Positions 1 to 12,424 of a stretch of DNA of 64,000 bases are shown here, piece by piece; the first letter of the stretch is position 1, and each line of letters starts with the position of its first letter. Origin of the DNA: Trichosphaerium sp. ATCC 40318 (lineage: Eukaryota > Discosea > Flabellinia > Trichosidae); assembly GCA_038496445.1 (NCBI GenBank), contig JALMLS010000309.1, positions 1 to 64,000 on the forward strand. The letters run 5' to 3'. The position numbers were made by a program, and so were the translations under genes. A model generated the notes under the pieces. The model saw only the letters and a program-made list of their open reading frames with translations, had not been told where the DNA came from and searched no databases.

Positions 1-1205
1 TATCTGTCAGGATTAAAGAGTCTGGAACTAGGAGAGGCTGTTGGTACCATTACAGGGGAAGGTCTTAAGCACCTGTCTAACTTGACAAGCTTGAGATTTT
101 CTGATCTACCTGGAGTCGACTAGGATGGGTTTATACATCTTGTTAACCTAAAGGAACTATCTTGTTCTATCGGTGAAAGTTTTACAGATGATCATCTTAA
201 GTGCTTTGAAAACCTTGAGTGTCTTAACCTATCACACAGTCACATAACAGACGAAGGATTAAAACATATTAAGAAGCTAAGAAAGCTTTGTTTGTTTGGA
301 ACTATGGATTGTATAACAACAAAAGGTTTACAACATATCAAATACATTGAGGAAGGTAGCTTTCTCTTCGAAGGTGCCTTAACAGCAGACTGCTACAAGT
401 ATCTCCCTGGTATACGCAGATTAGATATTGTACAACAAGGTAAACACGCTATACCATGTGATGAATTATTGAGCTACCTCGCCGGTATTGAAGATATTTG
501 CATAGCAGGTAACCTTTTTACCATACAGGAGTGCTTTTTTAACATCATCCCCATGTGTACTTTTAGGATTGACATCAGAAGGTATTAAGTACCTTTCTGG
601 TGTACACACGGTTGATTTAACTAAAACTACTGTTAACGACGAACGTCTAAAATATCTCTCAGGTGCTCGTAGATTAACTCTGCATGGTACGTTATTCTTT
701 TTCTCACACGTGAAAAAGCACGTGCATTTGAAACTGAAACGGATTTTTGTTGAGTTACTTTTTGTTTACTAACGCTTGTGTTATTATAGCTTGCCATGAT
801 ATCACTAATGATGGCTTGAAGCATCTCGCCGATGTTCCATACATCAATCTTTCTGATACTCAGATATCTGACGAAGGATTGAAGCATCTTGGCCGTGTTT
901 CTTATCTTTATCTTGATGCTACAAATATTACTGATAATGGCATGAAATACGTCAAACCTAGATTGCTATCTATTGTGATGACTGAAGTCACTGACAGCGG
1001 TCTTAGCGCTTTGAACAAGACCTACCTCAGATCCGTCAATGTATCTTGGGCAAGAGTTACTGCTAAAGGTATTAAGTCGTTGGCTGGTGTACCTTTTATA
1101 CAAGTGAATGACAACATTGGCAAGCACGTGGATGTAGATGATATTGGAAGGTCAACCTTGCGTTTGATTGATGAAGACATGTATGGTCACTATATTATAA
1201 GCTAA
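1..1205 (+). pseudogene. LRR repeat protein, 5'-truncated by window edge, in-frame stop
   Basis: Leucine-rich repeats of the T-x-x-T-D-x-G-L-K-H-L type run from base 1 to the TAA at 1203-1205. The frame is restored across two introns: about 510-566 (gtaacc...tttttag, phase 1) and about 687-791 (gtacgt...ttatag, phase 1; it holds two CACGTG motifs). Repeats such as DGLKHL and DEGLKHL recur every 21-24 residues. An in-frame TAG lies at 121-123 between two intact repeats, with the same frame continuing as LRR on both sides, so the copy is either a pseudogene or carries a sequencing error. The start lies outside the window. The family resembles the F-box/LRR gene at 22438-23520, so a ligand- or substrate-binding role is likely, but no function can be assigned. 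Confidence 0.7.
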
Positions 1206-1508
1206 AAAGGTGTACCCATTTACCATCAAAGGAATACCCCCTAATCACGAAGGACTAAATCTCGTCACTTCAAGTTGTTAAACATGCAAATAGAATATTT
1301 GAGTTTCAAATAAAAAATAGTGTTGCTGTACTCAAGATGCAACTTAAGCTTTCTTCTCAAAAATCATTAAGTACAAAATTAAGACTGCTTCTTTCCACCA
1401 GTCATCAAAATAAAACAACTATTGTTAGCTGTGAATAACAGTTCATTATTGTACGAACACTGCAAAGTTCTTGCTTTGATCTTCTAGCAGTTGGGAAAAT
1501 TCTTAAAA

Positions 1509-3381
1509 TTATTTTTGGTGTGCCATTACGATCCAATGCTTTTCATTTTGTACTTTACCATCAACATAAACACCTTGACACTTCAATTGGCCATTAGAGT
1601 ACCAATTCTTTTCTTCTCCATGTTTACGTCCATTAACCCAAAAACAATGCCTCTTTAGTTGTCCATTCTCATGCCACATCCTTTCCTCTCCGTTTTTGTA
1701 ATTTTTTATGTACGTACATTGTGAGAGTATCTGACCATTAGGTGAATAATAGCGCTTTTCTTCACCTTCCTTCTTATCATTAACATAAACACATTGACAC
1801 TTCAATTGACCATTATAGTACCAATTCTTTTCTTCTCCATGTTTACGTCCATTAACCCAAAAACAATGTCTCTTTAGTTGTCCATTCTCATGCCACATCC
1901 TTTCCTCTCCGTTTTTGTCATTTTTTATATACGTACATTGTGAGAGTATCTGACCGTATGAATAATAACGCTTTTCTTCGCCTTCCTTCTTATCATTAAC
2001 ATAAAAGCGGTGGAACTCTAGTTGTCCATTTTCGAACCAATACTTTTCCTCACCTTCTTTTCTTGACATAAACTTTTCTTCTGAGTGGTTGGTGTCATAA
2101 TGCCAAATACTTTTTAGGTTTCCATTCTCATACCAGTATTTTTCTTCTCCTTCTTTAAAAAATTCGAAATAGAAGCACTGATTTCTCAGATTACCATTCT
2201 CGTACCAACACTTCTCTTCTCCATGTTTCTTATTATTAACGTAGTAATTCTGGTGCTTCAGTTGGCCACTTGCATACCAATGTTTGGCTTCTCCTTCTAC
2301 CTTGCCATCAACAAAAGTACATTGAGTTTCTATTTTGCCATTACTGTAATACAATGTCGTTAACCCTTCTTTCTTTCCTTTTCTGTAAACCATTTTTGAT
2401 GCTAATGTTCCATTCTCATGATATTCCTCCTTCTCACCTTCTATTTCTCCATTGACATAAACACATTTTTTGTGCAATTGTCCACTATAATGCCAAAGTT
2501 TTTCTTCTCCTTCTTTACTACCATTAGCATAAGAACGCTCGCTGGCTATCTGACCACTCTCGAACCAAAATGTTTCTTTTCCTTCTTTCTTGCCATTAAT
2601 ATAAACACGCTGACTCTTCAGTTGATTATTCTCATACCACTCCTTTTCTTCACTTCTACCATCTTTCCCTACTGGTAATAACGAATAATTTGGTTTGCCA
2701 CTCTCATAAAAGTGCTTCTTTGTCATGAATCCATCAATGAAACAGTACTCACGTGATACTTGTCCGTTCTTGTACCAACACTTAATTTCTCCACTGCGCT
2801 TGCCATTAATGCAATTGTACTTCTCTTTCAGTCTACCATTGTTGTGCCACTCCTTACATTCACCATGTACCTTCCCATTGACATAGGGTAGGAGCTTGAA
2901 AATAGAACCGTCTGATATCCTGAACATTTTGCTGTCTCCATGTTTCTTACCATTCTTGTAAAACCGATGTTCCGCAAGGAATCCTTTGATCGCCCATGCC
3001 TTGTACTCGCCATCGAGTACGTCATCGATGTAATGACATTGGTTAATCTGTGAACCTCCTTTCCGCCAAGTTTTGAGAACGCCTTGTTTGAGTCCGCCAG
3101 AATAAAACCTTTCGCCTACTTTCTTACCACCGTTGTATCTCATCCATTTACCTTGTTTTTTCAAGTCGATATCAAACCTTGAGCATAATGCGGCTTGTTT
3201 GGATAGCAATGGCCATTTAACATAAGCAGAATAATCCAAGTCTATGATATCGAGTTGTAGCTCCACTGGGAGTTGGAGAAGACTCGTTTTAATACGTTTT
3301 TGTTTGTGTGTCCTCTATTCAGCGTCAAAATATGTTAATACGTTAAAAATATATTGTACGTACTTTTCTTCTTGCCGCCAT
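1509..3381 (-). CDS. F-box-like N terminus plus about 22 MORN_2/YwqK-type repeats
   Basis: Two exons. Exon 1 (3364-3381) encodes MAARRK; a 49-nt intron (3315-3363, gtacgtac...gaatag) follows; exon 2 encodes the remaining ~600 residues. Without this splice the reading frame would begin at a GTG. The N terminus has the motif LPVELQLDIIDL...YVKWPLLSKQAAL, shared with three other genes in this window (11453, 41217, 52052) and F-box-like (LPxE, then a hydrophobic helix). The rest is about 22 units of 22-25 residues with the pattern WYxNGQLxxxxxYVNGKKxGEEK, as in MORN_2 (bacterial YwqK antitoxin-like) proteins. Two blocks near the C terminus are almost identical. No catalytic residues are visible. 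A scaffold or adaptor role is an inference. Confidence 0.8.
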
Positions 3382-4561
3382 ACCGTTTTCTTGGTCGTGT
3401 TGCTGTAGTTATGAAAATTGCCTAAGAATTCGTGAGAAAACTCATTTTTTTTCATAGAGCCTTTCTTGTTTTTTTCTAGTGTTCAAAATGTTCAATAGAC
3501 TACTATTCGCAAATACACCTTAAAATACTCGCTCATACAATTTAACTTCAATAAATACAGTGGCGCCTAAGAAAATCTTGAGCGTGGAAGGCTTTACTTG
3601 ACGTTGACAGTGGCTGGTACAATATCTTCATGCAATACTTAAACGGTACTTATCACGTGTTAAAGGTTGGTATCGTTTCTAACGGTTTTGCGATTAGAAT
3701 CCGAAAAAAATGCGAGATCGTAAACGTGTGCCAAAGAGCATACGATAGGTACTACAACTGTGCCCAATTAGAACATTTACCATTGGTAGATACTATTGAA
3801 TCTTGCAATTCATTGCGTAAGCTACGGAAATATTACACATTGAAAAATTATATAATGTTCATTTCAATGAGGTTGAAATGCTTGATTGAGCATCTTATTC
3901 CAATACACAAGCTCACATATCCATTCAATGGAAAACTTGTATGCTTTTGTTACATCTCTGGTTGTACGTGATAAACACAACGCTACTGCTTGAAGATAAA
4001 AAATTTCATGGACGCACAAAATTCCTCTAATTCTAGCACTCCAAATGCTGCAATGAGGAAGTATAGACTGTATATACGACGCTTAGCATCACTAATGTAT
4101 CTGTAAAGAAAAATGAGAAGATCAAACGATGTCTGAGGTGTGCATGAGTGTGTTGTAAAAAGTTGAAATTTGTATGAGTAAGGATATTTTGTTGTATTAG
4201 GGAGGGGACTAGAGCATTAATTTACGGCTACACAACCGTTAACGGTTTAGGTTTGATAAACTGTTAAGCAACTACAATAGCGTAAATTGTTCTGTCACAA
4301 CTGGGCAAATCTCAATATCTAGATGAAGTTCACCCACGAAATGCCAACTTTTTGGCCGGATTGATGTCTATAATATTGTCTTTTTCTCTCTGATAATAAT
4401 GACAATGTACCAAGTGATCAACAAGAAGGAGAAACCAACAACTAACTGTTGACGAACTCTAAAACGGGGCAGATAAGGCGCTCCTGAGGTTAAGTCAAGA
4501 GTCTACTTTATTCAGCGTTAAATAGTTTCTACTGTCACCACACGCACCGTCATATAGTAAG
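3382..4561. other. Intergenic, one doubtful ORF
   Basis: The stretch lies between two divergent genes. The only sizeable ORF (3630-3971, +, 113 residues starting MQYLNGTYH) shows no family I know and no clear domain. It is basic and could be chance. It carries a CACGTG at about 3655. I see no RNA gene or mobile element here. Confidence 0.4.
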
Positions 4562-5792
4562 ATGACAGATGCCACGCTTGATACTGCAATAATGGTTAAT
4601 TACGCTTCCAAATTGCTCTTTGATAAAGATTTCGCTCGTTACTTTCTGTGTGCGTACCTTCCTTTGCCGTCCGTCATTTCCGTTGGTCAATGCTCCAAAG
4701 AATGGTCTGATATAAAAAAAACAATCTCAGAGGTGGATATGCTCGTTTTATGTAACACATACGCCCTGGAATTGCTCAGGGCACCGAAAAGGTTCGTTTT
4801 GGCGCCAAAACTACCACACCCTGTCAGCCGAATTCAAGAGTCTCTCCGATTGTAAAATAGCTAATGTTAAACAACAGAATCGTAGATGCAGTGATTGAAT
4901 CAACAAGGAATCGTTCAGGAAGAGTTATACAAAATTATAGCTACGAAGAGTTTGATGAAGATACTATCACTAGTGGAAGAGAAATGTCTAACAAGAACCT
5001 ACTACAGCACATCATAACAAACTCCTTTTATACAGAAAATTTCCCATACTTGGATGGTACATTAGCAGATTACTACCCTGACAAGCTTAAATGTCAAAAA
5101 TGCAAATGCTACAATTCTAATGATAAAGAAATTGTATCCTCCTCACCACGTGGGTCTCCCTCAACAACAAACTATGACTCTGAGGAATCTAATGACTTTG
5201 AGGAATATGATTCAGAAGAATCTGACTATGGTGAAGAAAGCAAGTGATTAAACATGCTCATCGTTATGGTAACACATGTTTTAGGTCAAGCAGAATTCAT
5301 TGTAAGTGAGAATGGTGAACCAGGCACGTGTTTTCAAAAGTTAAACGGCTTCCATCACTGTTACTAATGGTGATTCGAACAGTGTTGGTTTGTAATGAAT
5401 GCAAAATAAAGTACTTTGGTTCAGAAGTGGAATCAAAGGAAATTGCATGTTCACGACATGTAAAGCAGAGTAGATACTGGGAAGCTAAAAGATATGGAGG
5501 GGGAAAGCCAAGATATGAATTAGAGCCAGGAAAATTTGTTTGTAAGGAATGTGCACTTGATGATGAATTGTTTGTTTTAAGGTTGTTGATGATGGAGTGT
5601 CCTGGGTGGATAGACGAGGAGGGCGTGGATTTTTGCTATAAGATACTTGATAAATCAGAAGGTGATACTGTGCTTAGCCTTTATGATAGACATGTTAGAC
5701 TAAAAGAAGGAGAGCATTGTATAAGATTGCTTGAGTGGGAAGGAATGGACTCACTTGTAAAGTGTTCATGGGTTGGAAAGTGGTTAAAGTAG
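4562..5792 (+). CDS. Uncharacterised acidic, Cys-rich protein with F-box-like N terminus
   Basis: Three open segments probably form one gene. Segment 1 (from ATG 4562) resembles a degenerate F-box (LPLPSVISVGQCSKEW). Segment 2 (frame of ATG 4864) ends in a very acidic Ser/Asp/Glu tail after a CQKCKC knuckle. Segment 3 (to TAG 5790-5792) has paired cysteines (CNECK, CSRH, CKEC) that could bind zinc. Segments 2 and 3 join by two introns: gtgatt...ttttag just after 5242, and gtaagtgag...cgaacag ending near 5380 with a TACTAAT branch-like site. The join of segments 1 and 2 is less sure: a 38-nt intron (gtcagc...aaatag) would fit, or segment 2 may start a separate gene. Function unknown. Confidence 0.5.
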
Positions 5793-6086
5793 TTTGAAAC
5801 AGTACATACTCAATGCAAGATAAATTATTTCTTTGACAAAGACCTTGGTTTCACAAAGCTATTGGAGCTATGTAACTCAGCAACTGAGTTTCCTACTGAC
5901 AAGCAAAATTTTTTATACTTTCACGTGTTAGTAAAAAGGGTGTATCTACCGATTGTCTTATTGTGGTTGAAAACAATGCATTGCATTCTTAATACCAAAC
6001 TTTTTTGATTTTCGGTGCATTTATTTCTAAGTGATGGCAAAGCAATAAAGTCATATATTTTATTTCTTAGAAACAATTTGTACATA

Positions 6087-9000
6087 CTACTTAAACCAAA
6101 CGTATATATCAGGATTATTTATGATATCTTCTCCTGTGAGAGTATTCTCTGCAGTTACTTCAACATTAAAGTATCGTTGGTTCTCTGGAATAGTAATCTT
6201 TGATATCTCCGGCACTAGCTTTGATAGCCTAATCACTATTAATTACATGTATAGTTATGGTTTAGACATACTTTCTTGGAAGTTTCTGTGACGCTCGCTT
6301 ATCGAAGATAGAGTAAATCATCGCAGTGCCAACGCCTATAATCTGTGCATCCATTTGGAAATTCTCCTGTGTACGATTAGCCTCATTTGAACAAACTCAA
6401 AGAGGATGTACCTTAAGGTGTACCAAAAACTCTTTCAATGTAATATCACCTTTCTTTATATCAATGCGGTCCCACAGGGTGAACTCAGAGTCTCTGAACA
6501 TTAACTTTTGTGGCGGCAATGGTTCAGATTGTTGGAACAAAGGCAATGTCAAATTTACAAAAGAGTTTTTGAACGAGCTTAGTGTTTTCCCTGTTTGAAA
6601 TAACTACCAAACTTGTTAGCGTATAGAACTCTCTCATTCTTAAAGCGTACCTTGTAGATCTCTAAACAAACTAAACCAGTAACTAGAGCAGTAGTAGTGA
6701 TCATAGCAGGCATAATACGACCAGCTATTAGCTTTGATTGCAACTGAGTTACCTTAACAGAATTAGACGTAGGGACAACGAAATCACGTGATTGGTATAT
6801 TTGTAAATACGTACTGGTTTGATACCATAAGCATTTGCACGGATATTAGAAGCAGCATGAATAAAGTCAATATGAAAGTTTGTATCATCGTCTTTTTCAA
6901 ATTTTACAGGATTTGCTCGGAAAGTAATTCGTTCTGTCTTAGGCAGTTTAGCTTCTATTCTAGCTATTCTTTCATCATCATCGTTTGAGTATTGGCTAAA
7001 ATATAAATGTTAAGTTACTTGTTGTCTTGTATACCATCCATAAAAAGACGTACACAACTTTTGTATTTGATTTCTCATCAGTTTCTATCTTGATTCCATC
7101 CTTTGGCTTCCATTGTGGAATTCGTACTTGTGAAGCCGCTTCGGCTATGGCGTATACTTGTGAATTAACGTCTGATGGCTTGTGCTCAGAATCAATAATA
7201 TTAAGAGTGAAAGCGCGCAAGAAAGTTGCCGAAACAACAAATTTCGCGTGTAATTGATTTTTAGCATCAAACTCAACTATCTTTGGAGGTCTCTTTGAAC
7301 CAGACCAGAAAGGCGCTAAAGCTGATAAGTTGTGGTGGCCTTAAGAAAACTGACTTCGATTAAAAAGCTGTCTTACCTCCGCGAGAGTCAATAAAATCAA
7401 CAGGAAAATTGTAAAGAAGTTGCTTGTGTTTCCAGTTAAACAGCTTTTCAAACTCAAGTCTAGCCCATACTATACACTCTTTAAAGTCATGTTGTCTTTC
7501 TAAAATACAGCTTTCCAGTATTTCCAAGGTAGGCAGTTTGAGATTTTGGGAAACACTCTACAGAGTAAAGTAAGTCAAAAAACCGGCAAAAAAAAATGTC
7601 TCGTGCAGTCAGATAATCAGATTGCTCAAGAAAAGCGTTTGTTACTTCAGGGTGTTTAACGAAATAGCCCTCAAAGCAATGTTCCCTTTTTAGTACAATC
7701 TGTTAGGCAGGTATATGAGAACAACTAACAGTACCTTGCCCATTGTAAGCAGTGTTCGATAGTGCTTGGGAAAGAATGCAAGATGCATATGTGTGCCTCT
7801 TTTGGTGGAGGATCGCTCGAAGATCCATACGATTCTGTAGTATGTGGTACAACAACTTGAACATTGCCCTTAGATCCAAGTGTGCCAGAATCGATAAGAG
7901 GCTTTCTAAGCAAATTTAGAGTTGTGTATTCAAGGTTCAACTTTACCTGAAGAATACGCATCTTCTGTCTATGTACAAGCGAGCTTCTACGTTATCTACA
8001 GCGTTTGCTACACCATCAAGTTTTTCCCAAAAGTCATCATGGAATACATTTTCAGTTGAGGGACCAACTTTAGTTGCTAGAGCTTCTATCTTCAAGTTTG
8101 GATTCATTTTACGAACAGCGTCGCAAGCAGTCGTTGATTTAAGCTTCTAAGACAGTACATATCAGTGATGTTAATTATAGGCGCTTATGTACCGTTACAT
8201 CCCAACTACGGTACAAGAACTGCCTGTTCAAATTTGATATTTCAATCGTATCCATATCAGTTACAGTTACTTTTCCTTTGGGTCCTATGGTGTTGCTTAA
8301 TTTACAATTCATTGTATAAACGCCTGTCGTACCACAACCGATACCCATCATTGCCAAATTCTTGAGCATCTCGCAGCCAATTGCGCCAGCACCAACCACG
8401 AAGTAATTTAGGTTCAAGAGTTTCTGGGTGAATGTATTTCCAAATACAGCAATTTGACCGTCGTATCTTGTGTTTCTCTGCTAGTAGTTAAGAATTTTTT
8501 GTAATTCAATGCGAGTGAGAACATACCGGCTCAGCATCTGATTCTGATATGTCATCAGTGGGAAGACATTCAAGGTTTTCTATGAATAAAAACTGATTGA
8601 TTGGTGTGAACTTATTTGTTGTCGCTTTGAGGACTTCCTGAGCTACTATGCCTCCAAATGTAGCTGACATCGGGTTTATTGAACCCGATGACGTTTTAGC
8701 TAAGTCAAGGATTACTTTTGAAAGCGATCGTTTTACTTCTCCATCAACCTAGAAAGGTTTTAGTTTTCTGTGAACAAAATCGCAACAGCGTCTATGCTCC
8801 TACCTTTGGAGATTCACTGAAGTCCTTGATTGTGTAGCGTTCATCTTCTCTTAACTCGTTGTTAAAATTTTGCACCCTTTCCAACACATCTTCAGCGTCA
8901 TTCTTAGGAAAAATTAGTACTTTTATTTTTAAAAAGCTTGTTATTTTTAGTGCACTTACGTTGTTATGTGGTCTTGGGAGTCTGCCATTTTGTTTTCTAA

Positions 9001-10339
9001 AAGATAAGATTGCTTGTAAAAAGAGGAAATAAAGCATAGATCTGTTGGTTATAGACCAATCAACGATTTGTATTTTGTCTTCCGGCAATTTCTTGCCCAC
9101 GAAACTTTCCAAAGAGTCCTACGCTGTATGTGAGTGAAACTGGATGTAATCTTCTTTAAAGGATAAAAAATACGTACAAAAGAGGCGTGCACAGGTTTCT
9201 TGACTTGAACTAAGTATCCTCCTTTGAAGTAGTCTGAAAACTCTGTTGTGTCTCCAATGATGAGTTGTTCTGGACCTTTTACTTTCACTTTGTATTCCTG
9301 TCCGTTAATCTCTTCCATTCCGTTCACTTCTGTTATTCGAATATAATCGCCGTCTTCTAGGTCATGGTTTGATGTTTCAGCAACCGTAACAACAGCTTCT
9401 TTCTCCTTCCGAAAACATAAGTTAGATGAGAATAAAACAAGAATTGTTTATTGATTTGTACCTTTGTAATATGCGACAAAAACGCTGTCTTAGGTCTCTC
9501 ACCATCTTTGTCAAGGATTATAAAAGGTTGTTTACCCATATCAATAAAAGTATAACCAAATAATCCAAGAACATCAGCAGCAATAAACTTGACATTGGAT
9601 TCACGACACATTTTGTTGTACTGTAGCAAACTGTCAAATGACATATTGTTAGTGAATACAACTACCTAATACATGCTTTAGTAAACCCTCAGCGAAACAC
9701 CCTACAAAGCGTTGAGACAAAAACGACAAAGGTTGTACCGAGAACTTGCGTATAAAAGATTCTTCAATAGTTCCATTAAACACTTCAATATTCACACGCT
9801 CATTTAGTTCCCTCAATCTACCCAGTAGTACTTGCGCTCTGTTCATACCGACATCTTCTTCACTCAAATAAAACTAGGAAAGTTAGCGACTTAACTTGAT
9901 CCAACTTGTCCACTTACGTTTGTACTCAAATCTGAAATAGCAACCGCCTCTGTATCTTGGATAACCAGAGAAGATACTCCCATGAGAACAAGATTTTTTG
10001 CTATTACAACAACGTGAGTACGAAACTGTCTTTGATCATTCTATTAACGGGATTACCTATTTCGATACCAAGACCTTTCAGGCCTACCAAAAATATCCGA
10101 GAGCGTTCAAGTTGTTTAAGAGTCTCAACACCATTCTCGCCAAGAGAATGAAGTAATCTGCTTGATCTTGCTTCCCACGATTGTTGACTTTCTACTTTCT
10201 GTTTTAGTTAGCGTTAGATTTGCCCTGTAATCGCTTCGTAGTGGTTGCGTACCTCAGTAGATGTGCTCTCCATTACTACGTCTTGTGTGTGGCTTAGTTT
10301 TCGTTTCTTTTTTCTCGGTTCGAATGAGCTGTTTTGCAT
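6087..10339 (-). CDS. UBA1: Ubiquitin-activating enzyme E1 (UBA1)
   Basis: A full-length E1 of about 1000 residues in about 20 exons. It activates ubiquitin with ATP and passes it to a catalytic cysteine as a thioester. Start ATG at 10339; the N terminus carries a basic NLS-like run (EPRKKKRKL). In order: first Rossmann/adenylation half ([25 protein letters not shown]), the DGGxx-like middle, the active adenylation domain ([39 protein letters not shown]), and the catalytic-Cys segment ([14 protein letters not shown], Cys equivalent to human Cys632) followed by [12 protein letters not shown]. Then comes [14 protein letters not shown] and the C-terminal ubiquitin-fold domain, ending IYVWFK with TAG at 6087-6089. 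Introns are 36-70 nt; one (near 6785) contains CACGTG. The active-site motifs look intact, so the enzyme should be functional. Confidence 0.96.
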
Positions 10340-10887
10340 ACAAGAAACAGTAGAAGAAGTGCTGCTCTCGTTTGAGTTTGAATATTATGAAAAAAAGCGA
10401 GTTTTCTAGTATTAACGAGGGTCTTTGGTGCTGTTTTTCTTACTTTGCAGGGCTTGGTATTCCTTTGGTGAAGACAAACAAGCTATCAGCTGTACAAACT
10501 AGTGGTATTCCGTTCAGTGACATGAATTCCTACGTTATCTGAAAAAAAGAGTACATGTGTCGGTGGGTAAGATTGCTGTCATTGTACACGTGTATTCGAA
10601 TATCATATGTTAACCGTTGAGTGTTGAATAGACTAGCTAGTCTATAATTTCTCTTGGTTATTCACTTCACAATTGAAATTATCGAAATTTCTAGTTTCAG
10701 TGTAAATATTTTTATGCACGTACAGTAATATTATTGTAGTGCTTTTTTTTTTACCATGATAGCTATTAGATTGGAACTGTGAAGAACCAGTAAACACAAA
10801 CTATTGGGAGAATATATGACAAATGATACAGTGACATAAGCCTTAAAAAGTCAATCGGGGTAAGTTCCACTGATTTGCCCGGTACTA
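10340..10887. other. Intergenic, UBA1 upstream region
   Basis: No gene recognised. This is the likely promoter region of the minus-strand UBA1 gene. It contains one CACGTG (about 10587) and T/A-rich runs. Confidence 0.4.
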
Positions 10888-11193
10888 ATGCATGCGACAC
10901 AAACTACTGAAAGAGAAGTATACTTGCTAAAACGCATACAAGATCTTGAAGCTAAAAAGAAATTCCTTATTGAAAGCATAGCAGACGTTGAAACAAAACT
11001 GAGGTTCAATTCAAAACAAGGAAGATATAACCGGCTTGATAGGTATAACTTTTCATTGTACGTGTCGCCTGAATTTCAAATACCTCTCCAGAGCATAATG
11101 GGTTACATAGACACCGCAGTGGGTATGTCAAAGTCAAGGGAAAATGGACAGTCGGGCATATTCCAGACACTTTTAAGGCAATGTTATTTATAA
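10888..11193 (+). CDS. Hypothetical small protein with N-terminal coiled coil
   Basis: A single ORF of 101 residues from ATG 10888 to TAA 11191-11193. Residues 8-45 have the heptad spacing and charge of a coiled coil (EREVYLLKRIQDLEAKKKFL); the remainder shows no recognised domain. No intron junction is needed. The minus-strand ORF across it is a shadow. It may be a real small gene or chance; no homologue is recognised. Confidence 0.35.
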   Translation: MHATQTTEREVYLLKRIQDLEAKKKFLIESIADVETKLRFNSKQGRYNRLDRYNFSLYVSPEFQIPLQSIMGYIDTAVGMSKSRENGQSGIFQTLLRQCYL

Positions 11194-11452
11194 GTGCCAC
11201 AGCTAACTCAGGATGGTTAGGTAAATGTGAATGGCAGTCATTCAATGCTAAGTAACTGGACAGAGAGCACTGGGACGTTCGTTAATAACCCAAACGTGCT
11301 AATTAAAATGGGTTGTGAGCATAGAACACTAGGAAGTATTGACAAGAAGAAATTTGTATTATAAACAGAATAAGAAAGTGTTCGTTGTATTCAGTGTCAA
11401 ACAAAAACTTTTAATGTTCGTTGCTAGTTTGAGTACAGGTAATTTTTCATGT

Positions 11453-12424
11453 TCATGAAATCGTACATTCTGATTGTGACTCAGGTTTGCCATCAGCATC
11501 CCATTTTTTCTTGTCACATATTTTTCCATTGATATACGAACAGCTTTTATGCAATTGACCGTTTTCATGCCACCGCTTATACTCTCCATGGTATCTATTA
11601 TTAATGTAATAACATTGCTCCAATAATTGTCCATTTTCATACCACTTCTTACGTTCATATAATTTGTCTTCTATTTGATGAATATGCTGATACAACTTAC
11701 CACTTTCATACCATCTCTTTAATTCTCCATGAGGTTTATTTTTTCCCATTGTAGTTATTACCATTAAATTATTATTTGGATGCCATGCCTTGTACTCTCC
11801 TTCTAAGTTATCATCAACACAATGTGCCATTACTTTCCAAAGACCATTTCTGTACCACCTGTGAAGTTCACCTTCTCGTTTGCCATTTACATAGTAACAC
11901 AGCTCATACAACTGCCCATTTTTGTACCATGTCTTGCACTCACCTTCTTGTTTATCATTTACATACTGACAATGCCTAATAATTTGGCCACTCCAAAGCC
12001 ACTCCTTGTAATCACCGTTTATTTTTCCATTAACAAAATCAGTTTTCTTTCTCAATAGACCAAATTCATCCCATACTTTACTCTCTCCATGTCGTTTACC
12101 ATGAACCATAATCTTCTGGGAGATAACTATTTTGTAAGCTGAGGTTTCAACGTTTACAGATCTTATTTTGTTCCATTTGCCGTGTTGTTTCATCTCAGAG
12201 TCATACCTCGTTGTTATTGCTGTGTATTTTGATAAAAGTGGCCACTTTAAATACACGTCTAGATCAAAATCGATAATTATGAGGTGTATCTCCACTGGGA
12301 TGTTTAATAAATAACAATTTACCTAATTTATTATTTAAAGTTAATCACGTGCGTATTTTCGAGTATAACGTTTTCATACCTCATTTCCGCCCTCTCCGGA
12401 TGCTGGTTTAATATTTCTTTCCAT
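11453..12424 (-). CDS. F-box-like N terminus plus about 9 MORN_2/YwqK-type repeats
   Basis: Two exons. Exon 1 (12380-12424, MERNIKPASGEGGNE) is joined by a 57-nt intron (12323-12379, gtatga...aaattag) that contains CACGTG. Exon 2 begins VNCYLLNIPVEIHLIIIDF and runs on as YLKWPLLSKYTAITTRY, the same F-box-like head as the genes at 1509, 41217 and 52052. About nine repeats with the pattern WYxNGQLxxxCYYVNGKxxGE follow. Without the upstream exon the frame would start at GTG, so splicing explains the missing ATG. Shorter than the 1509 copy (about 305 residues). Role unknown; a repeat scaffold or adaptor is an inference. Confidence 0.8.

Noticed and set aside
3264-3266. GTG as start codon of the MORN-type gene (same idea at 12295)
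   Set aside because: A short upstream exon with a proper ATG and GT-AG intron fits in frame in both genes, so a non-ATG start is unnecessary.
4847-4880. 26-nt intron joining the first two segments of the 4562 locus
   Set aside because: In frame, but shorter than any intron supported elsewhere in the window; a 38-nt alternative exists.
6326-7257. Plus-strand ORFs across the E1 region
   Set aside because: They are antisense to spliced UBA1 exons with strong family conservation.
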